DNA from: Coenobita brevimanus
Taxonomy: Eukaryota; Arthropoda; Malacostraca; Decapoda; Coenobitidae
NCBI GenBank assembly: GCA_032717465.1
Contig: CM064671.1
Location: 58,004,864 to 58,068,863 of the forward strand
Direction: 5' to 3'
DNA length: 64,000 nt
Position 1 is the stretch's first letter. Every line of letters begins with the position of its first letter. Positions 33,111-45,559 of the stretch are shown here, one piece after another. Both the position numbers and the translations under genes were made by a program. The notes beneath the pieces are model-generated. The model was not told the origin of the DNA and made no database searches. It was given only the letters and a program-made list of their open reading frames with translations.

Positions 33111-33175
<65 letters not shown>
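33100..33175. repeat. (TATC)n(TG)n microsatellite
   Basis: Five TATC units followed by about 25 TG units, with CG interruptions at the end, about 80 bp upstream of the putative IR 5' splice site. Confidence 0.95.
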
Positions 33176-33389
33176 AGGCCTACTGCGTGATGCTAAGCTG
33201 GAGTTCCCAAGGACGAACTGTCATATAACCTTTCCGTGCACGCCTCATTCTTTTATGCAATGACCTCGGGTTTTCAAGTGCTTTGTAAGACAATATAATC
33301 ATTTAACCGAGAGGAATTAAACCTCCAGTTATTGTTTCAACATATAAATTATTTTCTTGCATTTCTTCATGTCGCTTTTACCTACTTTC

Positions 33390-33590
33390 CTATCTTTTTG
33401 TCTTCCTGCCCACCTACCTAATTACCTACCTCCCGCCCTACGGAATACCCGCCTCCCAAATTCCCAAGCGACTTCTCTACCTATTATGCTCCGTACCTTC
33501 CTACCCAACAAACTTCCTACCTGCCCCTCTGCTTACTTAAGTCTCCTCCTACTTCCCTGCCAACTGTCCTACCTACTTGCCTTCCTTTGT
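33390..33590. repeat. TACC/TGCC-rich low-complexity DNA
   Basis: Irregular repeats of CTACC and CTGCC on the plus strand. Similar tracts are at 35985-36060 and 36510-36800, probably remnants of one old tetranucleotide satellite. Confidence 0.6.
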
Positions 33591-34989
33591 CATGGGTCGG
33601 TGGGTCTTTAACGGTATTCTTTTAAAACCAGTACTGTGGAATAACAATTGTACACCTTATAAATATCTTCGATGAAAATAATAAAAATACTTCTTAGCTG
33701 CAATTATCTTTGTAGAGAGAATTTCCCAAAATCACACACAAGGAATATATATTACTTCCTATTCAGTCAATGGTTACTCAATAACAAAAATAACTATTAA
33801 AATCTACATGTTCATAGCTTCGCCCTCCCATGCTTGCACAACGGATTTAAATTGACTACATTAAAGAAAACTGTTAACTTGTCCATTTGTCAGAAGTAAT
33901 AAATGGCAGAATAATAACAGAAGATTTCTTACGGATAATAATTTTAATTAAAGATCAGTTACAGTATACTGAAATACAAACTGCTGATTAGGCACACTAA
34001 ATGAATTACAACGAAAAGTGAATCACTAATAGTATAGCAGTTTTAATCGGTCCCAAACTTTGCTCAATCATACACTCCAGGACAATGGAGTCCTTACTCG
34101 AGAATTATGAGAATATGTTAAGACTACTTCACCAGACGCTTTGTCGGTCAATGGTCACTGCCAGCTGCAGTAGATACCCTATACGTTTATATCTATAGAG
34201 TCTCTAGGCTGCAGTATTCACTCACATCTGACCTCTCTTCGCAGACCAACGCTCTTCCTCAGACAATAGCACCAGTAAAGTGCGCTTTGTGGGCAAGTGA
34301 TGAGCGAGCGAGCACCATGATATCACAATTAACCTCTAATATACTACTGTTGATGTCAAGAAAATATAGTGTTACGACGGATGATTTTCATTTGATTTCA
34401 TAATTGAGGCATTCACCGATTAGACCTGAACGCTTCCTTAGAAAACTCGAGATTCCAAGGAGTTCCTACGCCTTTATGGGTGAGTTTTTAGTTGATAACA
34501 AAATTTTTTGAATGAGTATATCACATGTAGAATGAATTTCAACTCCATTTCACATAGGAGTAAAGTTATTAGACTTCTCCTTAGCATGACGGTAGGGTCG
34601 GGCTGGACCGGGCAGCCCATTTTCAAACGTAACTGATATTAAACATTGCTCACTCGCTCGTAATTACAGCCTTATTCCGCGGCAATCACCATTCGAACTG
34701 ACGTGCAACAGAGACATGGAGGGTGGAGATACTGATGTGTGTAGATGCTGATTCCTCCCTCCTTGTAGCAGTTTTAATTCTCCCAATGGAGCAAGGAATT
34801 GAACGAAAGATTAGCTGTTTTTTGTTCAATAAATATGGAGTTACTGGGATTGTATCTTATCAGAGTTTTATGAAAATAATAATTGAACTTTTACAATATT
34901 GATCCCTGGGAGAAAAGAAATCCATCAACAATGTATTTCACGAAATATGGTTAATCGTGGCCTTATATGCACAGTCATAATGAAACACA

Positions 34990-35345
34990 TCTTTCATCTT
35001 ACTAGAAAACACAAATATTCTTCCAAAATGGTTGTTAAGAAGTAAGAATGGCAAAAGTGCACAGATAAGTGATGAAAAAATACAGAAACCAGAGAGCATG
35101 CAGGATGGGAGGAGATTTGGAGACTTATACCCATTACTACTTATACCCATTACTACATTCAACACTTTTGCAAAAGACTTGTAGCTGGTGGAATGTAGCA
35201 ATGGGTATAGGTCTCCAAATCTCTTCCATCCTGAATGATCTCTTGTTTCTGTGCTTTTTTCATCTCTTATCTGTGTACTTTTCCCATTCCTACTTCTTAA
35301 CAATCAGTGTTGAAGAATTTTTTTGTTTTCTAGTTTATGATCTTT
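34990..35345. repeat. Foldback hairpin, arms ~155 bp
   Basis: About 34995-35150 and the reverse complement of 35185-35345 match closely (CTAGAAAAC, TTAAGAAGTA, GAGATTTGGAGAC, TATACCCATT). The loop is about 35 bp. Also present is a short direct duplication, ACTTATACCCATTACTAC. No ORF of note. Confidence 0.8.
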
Positions 35346-36509
35346 TTGTGGAAGTATAATTATGCTTTAAGCAAGTGTTAGACTTGGACTGTTACATGCA
35401 TAGCACTGTAAAAGACTAAAACGAGGGTGCCCTCCCCTGAAAAGAAGTGTTTGGGTACGTTCTTTAACTTTAGGCAAGCTGTAGCTAGTCAATATTGCGC
35501 AAAATGACGTATTTCCGGGTGACAGCGATACGGTTTTCAGGCCGTAACTCACGAACCGTAGCATGAATACTTTTCTAAACATGCAAAGAAACATATACAC
35601 TTGACAGGCAGCATTTTAGTTTGTAATACGCTCGCGTACGCCTTATTATTTTGGAGTTATGACTGATGAAGAGGAAGGAAAAAATGAGGAACAAAGTCGG
35701 TATTTTTGAGGTTCGATATTGCGACTAATACGAAGGTTAGCAAGACTTTGCGAGTATTTCTGTACTTGAACAGCGAAGATCTTTTAGTTCATAAGCTTAG
35801 AACTAAGCTTTGTGACTGTTTTCCCGCGAATGCTCCAATACCCACTCTAACCCAGCGCCATTCCTAGTTACGGAGTGCTGCCTCACCCCGTGGTAACATT
35901 TCTAGACTGCCCAGGACGCAAGCGGAAGCGGCTGCACGATTATCACTGTAATTATATTTTATTTCAGACTTGCTTTGTCACATTCATCACGTTACACCTT
36001 ACCTACCTGGCTACCCACATCTACCTACTTGCTTATATACTGACCTACCTAACTTTTTAACTTCCTACCTGGCATATATGACATAACTGTAATTCCTAAG
36101 ACTCGGAGTTGATTCCAAGTTTTATAAAGAATCATAACCGCAATCGATCCCATCGGCTCCAAAGCCAAAGTAATTGTAATCGTGTTCAAATCCGCTGCAT
36201 AAGTAATCGTGATCAAGATTACATTATGACCTTATGTCATCTATGACTTGCAAGTTAAATGGTGTGTACGACTATGCTGTTCCAAGTCATCTGTTACTTT
36301 GATAGACTGTGCCTAATATTCATAGCCACTTTCATCCAAAGAAACATCTCATTGGTGAGAGAACAGTGCCATGTTTTCGTCTGATAATGTAATTAGTAAT
36401 CGCAATCGACTCCAACACTTTGTCGGAATCGTGATTGTTTTCTTTCTAAGTAATGGTAATCGTAAGTGATCCCATGGGTGTTGAAATCATTTCTGCTATA
36501 CTGTATACT
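35346..36509. other. Intergenic, nothing recognised
   Basis: No gene-like frame. TACC-rich sequence at 35985-36060. Confidence 0.5.
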
Positions 36510-36800
36510 TTCGTCTTACATTGCATGCCTCCCATACTGCTTCTCTACCTGCCTTTTTGTCTATTTACCTATCTACCTACCTAATTATCCACCTGACTCC
36601 ATACCTACATAACTTGCTCAGTTCCCTACGTACTGTACTTGCCATTCTACCTCCCATACGTCCCTGGCTCCTTATTTACCTGTCTTCCTGCCTACCTTCC
36701 ATGATGCCTACTTACATATCTACCTGCCTGCCTAGCCACCCAACTCCCAGCCTTCCAACCTGCCTACCTACCATTTTACTTAAATTCCTGCTTCCTACCT
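36510..36800. repeat. TACC/TGCC-rich low-complexity DNA
   Basis: A second, longer tract of irregular CTACCTACC and CTGCCTGCC units. Confidence 0.7.
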
Positions 36801-36804
36801 AGCT

Positions 36805-36970
36805 ATTGCATCAAAGGTTTCTCTGTGGGCATGGGGGGGGGGGGCACATGATGCTTACCATTAGTCTTCCATGCTGGGAGGAACCTCTGGTTATCCAGAT
36901 GACTTTTTTTTTTGTTTTTCTGACAGAGGTGTGCTTCCTCCACCTTTTATGTGTAATACATTTTTCTCAC
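36805..36970 (+). repeat. Dispersed repeat, shared with 47480-47605
   Basis: Begins near GCATCAAAGGTTTCTCTG and ends near GTGCTTCCTCCACCTTTTAT. It aligns with GCATCAGAGGTTTCTCGATG through GGCTTCCTCTACCTTATAT at 47480. Probably the 3' UTR of an I-like LINE, since at 47 kb it follows LINE coding sequence. Confidence 0.55.
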
Positions 36971-37119
36971 CTTGATTATGTTTACCGTACTTTGTGTTAT
37001 TAATTCTTTTAAGACGATGCTGATTTTAATCTACTTCCCATATTATAGATATTATCGCTATATGATCGTGTTGCTTCGGAACAATTTTATTGTTTAATTA
37101 TTCAGTTCAATTCAGTTTA

Positions 37120-38770
37120 GTGCACGGGAAGCTTATGATGCAGTCTTTCCCCTCTGTGAACTAGAACTATGTTCTGCTCTCCATCATTGTAGTAACTCTA
37201 CTCCTGAACCTGATGACGTTCCTTATGCTATGATTCTTGTTTACCGTATGCATCTTTGCTGTCTTTATTAGATCTTTATAACAGGATACGGGATGAAGGT
37301 ATATTAATCACTAACCGGAAGATTGGCATAATTCTCCCATTTCCTAAGCCAGGTAAGGTCCATCCCATTTGGTTGACATCTTGTATGTGAAGACTGTTTG
37401 AGACAGCGTGATGATTTGTTCGGTATCCGGTGAAGAATGGATTCTTTTCTTCATCACAAAGTGGGTTTTGCATGTTGAGATATGAATCAGGCAATTCTCT
37501 CATTTGAATAAGCAATCTGTGAGGCTTTTGCATTCGGACAGCGTCTTGTGGCTTTATTATTATTTTTTTTCTGAAAATGGCATACAGTATGATACACCGT
37601 AGTACCATCCATTATGAGTCAGTTCCACAACTTGGGATTCCATGACCACCCGCCATTGTTACTTGGTTATTTCTTATCTAACCAGAGGTTTCAGATCCGT
37701 GTAGGCTCTTGCTGTAAGTTCCTTGAGTTTAAGAGGAAGGTGTTCCAAGTGGAGTGTGCTTAGTGTTCCCTTAATTGTTGTTACCATTAATGTCATACCA
37801 GATTCCTTGCCAGAGGGAGAATCTTCCTGCCCCTTGCGTGGATGGTCTAGCTATATGATTTGCTGGCTCCCATATGTGTGCAATTGAGAAAATTCAGCTA
37901 CAGGTAGCTGTGGACAGGGTCGCCAGCTGGGTGGGTATGAATGGTTTCCTTTTCCCTCCCCCTCCCCCCCCAAAAAAAAAGCTATGCTTTCTTGTGGAGT
38001 AAAGGGAGTTCACTCAGACCCTGACTTACATCTGAGTGGATGCTGGCTACAGTGTGTGGAGGTGACAGTTTCTTGGCTAACATTTAACTGCCGGCTGACT
38101 AGGGATATGGATTTGAAGCTACTAAGAGTGTCTTGTATGCAGGGAAGTCGTTGTTTGAGAGTATTCCTCGCGGGTTGCGGACTGAAAGACATTACTACAT
38201 CGGTATAGAGCCTTAGTAGGATCTGAACTTGCCTATGGTTGCGAGGTGTACCCCTCTTCTACTGTACCGCTACTTACTGTCCTCAGTCCTATACATAATG
38301 CTGGTTTGCAGGATGCTACTGGTACTTTTAGGTTCTACACGATTCCTAGCTTTTTTGGAGGCTAGCATCCCATCCTTGGATCTGCACTGCAAGTTATTAA
38401 TCATTTGTTGCTGGAACTGTGTGAGATGTATGCTAGATTCATTTTACAGCGATTTGTGTGTCACAGCAATAATTTTTTCCAGCCTTATTATTCTCTTCTT
38501 CTCACTTCACATCCCTTTCGGTACAGGGTCAGACTGAGGCCTTTCTTCAGTGACGTTTTTCTCTGTCCAGCTCCCAGAAATCTCACCATGAAACCTGCCA
38601 GTAGTGCAGGTCTTCAGTGATTCTGATGGCACTTAATATTTTGTCACTTCCAAGACTCATCAGCTGTTTCTGGAACATTCATCCATTCACAGAGGCACCA
38701 TCCCTTTATATAGAGATGGTTCGAAGTCAGACATAGGTAGGGTTTTGGGTAATTTTCCCATACAGTATTT
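37120..38770 (+). mobile_element. I-like LINE, decayed (reverse transcriptase and RNase H)
   Basis: Plus-strand frames with many stops show STPEPDDVPYAMI (37190), KIGIILPFPKPGKVHP (37310), NGFFSSSQSGF (37430), DPDLHLSGCWLQCVEV (38015), RLTRDMDLKLLRVSCM (38095) and a YCPQSY...AGLQDATGTF-like segment (38280). These match, in order, the RT and thumb of I-clade non-LTR elements. At 38700-38750 IPLYRDGSKSDIGRVLG is the start of an RNase H domain, which I-type elements carry. Confidence 0.75.
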
Positions 38771-39567
38771 CTTAGTCAATGACAATGACGATGACGGGGT
38801 TAGTTGGAACTAATCCAGGATAGGAAAGTCAAGAAAGACGAGGGGAATAGAGGAAAAGCAGTGCAGATAGAATGAAAAAAAGTAGATGGGTGATAGTGTG
38901 CAGGTTGTCTGCACTGCTAGGGGGTGCTGGTTGATGAACTATTTTGGTTGTTCAGGTGTCCCTGTTCCATGGTCCATTCCCCTAGACCCCGCCACTTTCC
39001 AGACACGATATTAGGGACCCTATCATTATGTCTCCAGCCATACTCAGGAATGTGCCTTGGTGTGCAGGGTAGTGCTGAAACTGCTGGTGTAAGCAATGAC
39101 TGGTTTCTGGTCGTGGCTGGTTCAGTCTTGCAGCTGGTGATGTAGGCTGGTATTTTATAACATCTAGTGTAGTCTGAGGTGCTTAATCAGGCTGTCATAC
39201 ATTGGTTCAGTTGGAGCCACGGAAGGATAGAGTCTAGTTGTAAAGAAATATAGAAAGGAAAGATTTGTAATGGGAGAGAGAGTCTACGATTGCCTGTACC
39301 CCATTTGCCTCGTCAGTGCTCCGTTTGCATCGTCAGTGATATTCAGATGGGGTTGGGTGAAGGGGTCTGCATGTTATTCGGTCCTCATTCCTACTACCTC
39401 CCTGAAAGTCAAGCCATTATGTTCATTGAGTTCAGACTAGTTGGTATGTGGGTTGTTGTGGTGACCTTATCTGCGTGGGGAAGTGCCTGGAAGGGAGTGG
39501 GGAAGACGATGGGATGGGCATTAGGCTACTTCAGCTGATGGTGTGCATGCATGTATGTATTAAATGG

Positions 39568-39981
39568 TTACTCACGCTGCCTGCCTTGAGGTGGCTGCCG
39601 CAGCCTATCACATCCCAACAGATACCCTGGAAGAGGCTGTGGCTCGACACATCTTTGAATCAGCACACCTGCCTGTCTTTGAATACCAACCCGGCTCTGG
39701 ACCAGAACACAGTTATGACTGACAATCCTATCAGCAATTGCCACCAGTTGCCAGTGATTGAAACGGGGCAGGACTCTTCCAACTCTGCCTCTATGGCCGA
39801 GGATGTGTCAACCAACTCCTTGGCCGAGGAGGACTTTGAGGAGTCCTTCCTTCCTCCGGCTGTAGAGGGCAGCCCATCTCGCCTTTCTCTCAAGGCCCGG
39901 TTGTACCAGCTAGTACTCGTAGAATCAACCTACAGGACCCTCTATGACCTTCTCCAGCCAGACGACCTTGGTGAGGCCTGA
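39568..39981 (+). pseudogene. Unidentified coding-like stretch, probably retroelement-derived
   Basis: Lies within a 177-codon open frame (39448-39981) whose end is acidic and Ser-rich and closes with LKARLYQLVLVES and TYRTLYDLLQPDDLGEA. The overlapping frame at 39576-39710 gives a protein-like LEVAAAAYHIPTDTLEEAVA, then RHIFESAHLPVFEYQP. Two frames that both look coding suggest one frameshifted ORF. An A-run at 40170-40191 lies downstream, as in a retrotransposon tail. I do not recognise the family. Confidence 0.35.
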
Positions 39982-40169
39982 CTGTCAGGGGGGGAGACGG
40001 CACATCTTGCCGATCTGCGAGCCTTTTATTTTATGTTGCCTGACCTCCTGACTCCCTAAATCAGCCACCTTGTCTCCTGCCTCCTTACATTGTTTCCAGC
40101 ATTTGTATTTACATTTGGCCTAATGCCACTCAAAGTGGGTGATGGCCATCAAGCCTTGACCCCCCCCCC

Positions 40170-40191
40170 CAAAAAAAAAAAAAAAAAAAAA
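40170..40191 (+). repeat. C-run and poly(A) tract
   Basis: C10 followed by about 22 A, probably the 3' tail of a plus-strand retroelement covering the preceding 1-3 kb. Confidence 0.6.
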
Positions 40192-40499
40192 ATGAGATGG
40201 CCAGTGTGGGAGGTGGCACCTAATGAGACAGTTGGCAAGAGTGGGGGTTCCAGGTAGATGTGAGGTTATGCTGAGTCGGGGGAGAATGTCCAATGCGAGT
40301 GCTGATGGGCAAGACGGGGTAATGGTGTTGAAGGGAGCCCCGGGGTGAGGAGAGGGCAGAGAATGCTGGGGGTGTTGGCGGTGCAGGAGTGTGTACTCAT
40401 GCGTGTGTCTGGATGATGATGTGTGCATTCCACACCACTTTCGTGAGAGTTATGTTCTTTCTTTTCTCTAACTGGGTTTGGATTTTTGGCATACTCTTT

Positions 40500-42610
40500 A
40501 GTGCTGAAGGAGACCGTAAATAAGGGTGCTAGTGTTATATCTCCCTTCCTTGTCTGGGGACTGGGAAACCACCCATGGTTTTCTAGGTCTAGTAAGCCCC
40601 CATCCAGCTGGCTGGGATATGTTCACCTCGCATGATGACATCATCAGTAACTTTCTGCGACTGCGATGACTTTGAATTTTGTTTGATTGGTTTTTATTTT
40701 GCATTTCCATTCGAAGTTCTTTATTCGGGTGATTTTCCTAGAGACTCTCTTGGTCATCATTCACTTCATTCTCCCAGGGTGTGTTATGAACTGGGTGATG
40801 TTGTCAGCATATGTGACGTTGAGACAGCCCTGGAGAGGGATGGTGATGTCCGTTATACAAACAATATAAAGGATGGGTGACAAAATGCTTTCTTGTGGGA
40901 TTCCACAGTTAAGTGTGATGATACCACCTAGTTTGTCTCTATGTTTGATGAGTGGTGTTCTGTCTGTGAGGAAGTCACGAAGAAATTTCACCATGACTTA
41001 GTTGGCAGAGTTTGTTTATCAAGTTCCGGGTGCCAGACCTTGTCAGATGCCTTCAGACCTTGTCAGATGCCTTGCTGACATCACGCATGACGATCCTGCA
41101 TTGCTGGTGGTTTGGCAAAGCCTAGCTTGACTGTGTTCCTATTTATTATGCTATCTATTATGAGTTGTATTACGATAATATAAATTTCTATATCTATCTA
41201 TCATGCTGTCTATTATGATTTGTATTATTATAATATGCAACCAGTTCCTATGTTAAAGCTATCCTAGTTATTGTGTCTCGTTGCATTCGAAAACTGTACT
41301 GTCTGTCGGCTTGAAAATTATTAGTCTCAAGATACAGTTGGAGTCGTTTGTTCATGAAGTGTTCCAGGAGTTTCCTACGGACTTCTGATAAACGGATACA
41401 GTCGATCTGTAGTTTGTTGGGTCTGTATTGGGTTTTCCAGGTTATGAAACCATCGTCAGTACAGCTTCTTTTAGTCGGTCAGGAAAGTATCTCGCTAATA
41501 GGGAGGCATTAAAAATATCAATCAATCTCTCTATAGCAGTTTTATTAATACCCGTGTGTCCTGGGGTCGTGTGTTTCATGCACTGAACTATCATACATAA
41601 TTTGTAGATCAAAATGCATCCAGTGAAGGGGTGGGTGTTCATGAGTAGTTGGAGTGGTGGTTCTGTCCAAGTTGTTACATAAGGGACGAAGGACGAGTCG
41701 TTCACTGTCTTAGTCATAATCCAGCTTTTTCGTTGCCAGAAATGCAGAAGACTCATTAACATAAGTCAGTAAACAAAGTTAAATGGCCTTTGGAATCATG
41801 AACCTTCCATTTTTTCTGGTCAATAAGGTAAGAGGATCGTTGCTTATACGTTCCTTTAATGAGTTTTACTTCCTTCCAGAAGTGGCCAGGGTCTGTCTTT
41901 GACAGCTAGTTGTCTGAGTTTCTGGTAGCAGTATTCATTACTGAGCTGTCAACAGAGTGATTGGACATCTTTCTTAAGTCGCCTGTACTCTTGCTATTCA
42001 TTGCATGTCAGACTGTATTGTTGGGCATTGTTATAAAACTTCACATAGCATGTTTGTGTATCTCTAAGTGTGGGAGGGTTATGCCTGTCTTGTGTTGTCC
42101 TATGAGTCCTCCTTCGAGCAGCAGCCTTGAGGTCCCATCCAACAGTGTTTAACTATTGGCCGAGGGCTAAGTCTATTTCTTCCAACGTGTGATCGTCCAC
42201 AGGCAGGGGTTCTGTGGGGAGGAGGGAGTTTGTAAGTCCTGAATACGTCGCAGTTAGCACGTCAGTAGTTCAGTCGGGTTAGATGGTGGTGGGGGTGCAG
42301 GATATGGTGAAAATAATTGGTATATGGTCAGATGCTGTTAGTAGTCCTGGTTTTGGGAAGGTATAGTGGTTGGCTTTGTTATTAGAAATGATGGTATCAA
42401 GGATGGTCACTTGGTCTAGTCTGATGAATGGGGGGAAGCTGGGTTCACGGTGAAATGATGTGCTGTTATTGATGAATGTCATGTGGCTGCATCCTCCTGT
42501 GTTGTCATAGGCGTCTCTCAAGGCCACTTGTTCGGCATTAAAGTCTACAAGTAGGTATAATGCATCATTGTCATACAGTAGTTTGTGCAAGCCAGGGAAG
42601 GGTAGGTAGA
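40500..42610 (-). mobile_element. Jockey/CR1-like LINE, endonuclease and RT part, decayed
   Basis: Minus strand, 5' to 3': endonuclease pieces YLLVDFNAEQVALRDAYDN (about 42540) and LLTASDHIPIIFTIS (about 42310); linker; FPDRLKEAVLTMV (41450); VMRDVSKASDKVW (41080, motif A); LGGIITLNCGIPQES and ILSPILYIVCITDI (40900, motif B); VTYADNITQFITHPG (40790, motif C with YADN instead of YADD). Stops and shifts throughout, so inactive. ORF1 pieces continue at 43.2-43.8 and 45.6-46.1 kb. Confidence 0.75.
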
Positions 42611-42625
42611 ACTGACATGGAGGAC

Positions 42626-42727
42626 GTTCAGCATGTCATGGCGAATCAGCCAGGTCGTTGTTTATAATGTTAGGATGTTCAGCATGTCTGGGCGAATCAG
42701 CCAGGTCGTTGTTTATAATGTTACTTG
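42626..42727. repeat. 51-bp tandem duplication
   Basis: Two near-identical units starting GTTCAGCATGTC at 42626 and 42677, upstream of the LINE endonuclease remnant. Confidence 0.85.
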
Positions 42728-43159
42728 AAGCATCATCAATTACAAAGTTGTTATCTAATTGGTACGTTAATCTGTGTTGCACAACAATAGCAGAGCAGTC
42801 AGTATTTTCGACAGCAGTCTTTCATTTTGCAAACATTATAGCCATATGCTTTTAGGCTATCACCTTCTAGCAAAACATGGCTGTTGTTAAGAATAACGCT
42901 GGGTGCTACTGTGTGCTAAATGGCTGAGTGAGCGGCTTTTTGCATAAGCCTAGGGAGAGTAAGGTGTCGAGAAACCTTTATATTATTCATTTATATTCGG
43001 TTTGTCTTTGAGGCTGTTTCCTGCACGGTTGTTTGGTTTAGTTCACAATTTCTTTCACGTATCTAATTGAGCGGAATTATTTGAATGTTAATTCTTCATC
43101 TGTTCTGTGTTTGCAGAAGCTGATGACCTTCCCAGTAGTCTGTGAAGAGGGTTTTTACA

Positions 43160-43600
43160 TTATCATTTGTGAACGTGTCTGATCAGAGAACAATTTTGAT
43201 TTTTTTTTTTTTTATTCCTGAGTGTAACCACTATCTCTTCGTTGCTCAAACGAGCTGTGTCAGTGCCAGTTGCAACAATGAGGGTGATTCCTCCTATTTC
43301 ATCTGCTTCCAAACTAGGATAAATGCTCTCTTTTTCAGACAAGGAGGTGGAGGTGGATGAAACGGTGGAGTTGAAAGAGGTGTCATGTGAAGGTGGGGAA
43401 CATGAGGGAGTACAAGCAGGAGCACCTGGTGGGGTCGACTGCGATCCTGCCTCAGCCTCAGTGCCAACTGGTCTAGGTGTATCAGTGGTGGGGGCTGGTA
43501 CTGTTCCAGTTGTAGTAGGGCAGTGAGAGGTTGAGGTTCTTGGCTTATGTAGTATGACAGAGCTCTCACTCTTACCTGTCTTGGTGATCAGTTCTGGCAT
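43160..43600 (-). pseudogene. Pro/Thr/Ser-rich frame, likely LINE ORF1 segment
   Basis: A 145-codon open frame, rich in Pro, Thr and Ser, upstream of the endonuclease on the same strand. Low-complexity linkers of this kind occur in the ORF1 of Jockey-like elements. Assignment is by position, not by a motif. Confidence 0.4.
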
Positions 43601-43839
43601 GACAGTGGTTGGCTGGGTACTTGAGGCTGGCTTTGGCTGGTATGATGTGATGGGAGAACGAGCAAAGGTTGGCAGTGAGTGAGTTGTCGATTGTCCATTG
43701 TCGTGTTTGAGATGTGGGCGTTGGCATTGTTGCTGAGGTGAAATTCCATGAGAGAATGATTATCTTCCTTGATGGTGGGCTGGCAGGAGCCTAAACAGTG
43801 GTGATACCATTGTTGGCCAGCAGGTTGTTTAGTATTACG

Positions 43840-43842
<3 letters not shown>

Positions 43843-43930
<88 letters not shown>
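43843..43930. repeat. (TG)n microsatellite
   Basis: About 44 uninterrupted TG units at the 3' end of the LINE-B copy that follows. Confidence 0.97.
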
Positions 43931-43932
<2 letters not shown>

Positions 43933-43939
43933 TGTCTGT

Positions 43940-45180
43940 TTTTTTAATGCAAGGAAGAAGGAACCAAAGGCCGGGAGCCCACAAATTGTTCCCTCCAAGA
44001 AAAAAAAAAAAATCCGTACATTTGGAGATGCCTGGACATACTGCGTTTGATAGACTGGAGATCAGAGGCAGTAGGAAACACAGACAAAGACAGTTCCAAA
44101 GTTGACCTGTTGTATATATGTAGGACTGGGAGTAATGGTTAACTCTTGCATTAGAGAGCTGGACAGGAAAAGGATGAGAGTTTGATGCCAGACGGTTGTT
44201 ACACGCCTGTCGTAATGGTGGGGGATGCAGGCAGACAGTTCAGAGAAGCAGTGACCACTGAAGCAGCGATAGAAAAGAGATAAAGACGCAACAGTGCAGC
44301 AAAGAGACAAAGGTTGAAGTGAGCCAGTAAGAGAAGGAGAAATAATGAGACAAAAAGCCTTTGACTCCACATTGTTGAGAAGAGCTGCATGTGGGGATCC
44401 TCCCAACATATGAGAGTTGCACTCTACACAGGGGCGAGTCAACAGCTGTGCAGGGGTAAAGAAGGCATGGAGTCGGCTTAGCTACTTAATCTCTTGGAAG
44501 CATATTTTATAAGCGAGGTAATAAGTTCTATCCAAAACAAATCCCGAGAGAATGAAACCCCAAGCATATTTAAAGATGATGCAGGATTAAGCTGAATATT
44601 ATTAAAAATTAGAGGGTATTCCTGTGGAAGATGTTGTCGGATTAATGGATGTAAAAACTGAGTTTTTGATGCATTAAAAACAACAAGATTACTTTTACCC
44701 AAGTCAAAGATATGAGCCAAGTCAGACATTAGGTGTGCAATACCCTCATCCCATGTTGAAGTAACTGCTGAGATGGACGCTGCAGGAAATGAATGCAAAG
44801 GTGAAGAGCGGAATCATCAGCATATAAGTGGATAGGGTTATATGTACAGCTTAGAAGGTCATTGATGAATAAAAGACAGAGAGTTGATGATAGGACAGAG
44901 CCCTGGGGAACACCGCTATTGATAGCTCTTGGAGACGAAAGATGGCCGTCTACAACAGCAGCAATAGAACAACCAGAAAGGACGCTAGAGATGAAGGCAC
45001 AGACAGAAGGATAGAAATCGTAAGTGGGCAGTTTGGAAAATAAATATGCATGCCAGACTCGAATGAAAGCCTTTCAGATGTCAAGTGCAATGGCAAAGCT
45101 TTCACCAAAGTTCCGGGCATACAGTATTGTTGAACTGCACCTCCAGCATCCAGTATAACAGTGAAGTAGGTGAGATAGCT
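43940..45180 (-). mobile_element. Second LINE family (LINE-B), RT fragment
   Basis: Minus strand from 45180: ALDI-stop-KAFIRVWHAYLFSKL (motif A), INSGVPQGSVLSSTLCLLF (motif B), HLYADDSALHLCIHFLQRPS (motif C; YADD codons at 44813-44824), VVFNASKTQFLHPL, SLNMLGVSFSRDL, then a C-terminal SNVESKAF-type segment ending near 44050. The RT core is unusually well kept, with one stop. The same family is at 55.6-56.8 kb. Confidence 0.85.
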
Positions 45181-45205
45181 GTTTGGCTGGGAACATTGGT
45201 GATAG

Positions 45206-45545
45206 ATTTTTTTTTTTTTTTTTTATGTGACCGACTCTGGGCATAGGCTTCACAGCCTGCTTTCAAGGCCCAGTAGTCCTCCTACGTACCGCACACCTCT
45301 ACATGTCACCACTTCGGCGCTAACACCCACCGTCCATATTGAATACATGCTAGGGCTGTCTCATACAGGACTGGTGTATTGGTATTAGCGGGGATATTTT
45401 TACGACATGTTGGCGGGTCTTCTGGTAGATCAGTAAAGTCTGATTTTATGAAATTCAAATCCTTAAACTGTTCCCTGCCTCAGCGGTATTTGAACCTGGG
45501 TCCGTCAGGACTGCAGGCCAACTCTCTACCGATTGAGCCACAGCC
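45206..45545 (-). mobile_element. tRNA-derived SINE (SINE-1), copy 1
   Basis: On the minus strand it starts TGGCTCAATCGGTAGAGAG (A box) and has CCAGGTTCAAATACCG (B box) about 40 bp on. A conserved body of about 250 bp and a T-run (45208-45224, a poly(A) tail on the minus strand) follow. The body matches 49927-50270 and 56390-56740. Confidence 0.85.
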
Positions 45546-45559
45546 TCCTGGGATGTGTT

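Larger units (their letters stand above)
32990..34330 (-). promoter_or_regulatory. Upstream region of the IR gene
   Basis: An acceptor-like TTTTTATTAG at 33018-33027 suggests a spliced 5' UTR. A donor-like CAGAT|GTGAGT at 34220-34230 (minus) could end a first non-coding exon. No firm TATA box or initiator was identified. The stretch also holds a TATC/TG microsatellite (33100-33175) and TACC-rich low-complexity DNA (33390-33590). The exon assignment is inference and would need RNA data. Confidence 0.25.
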
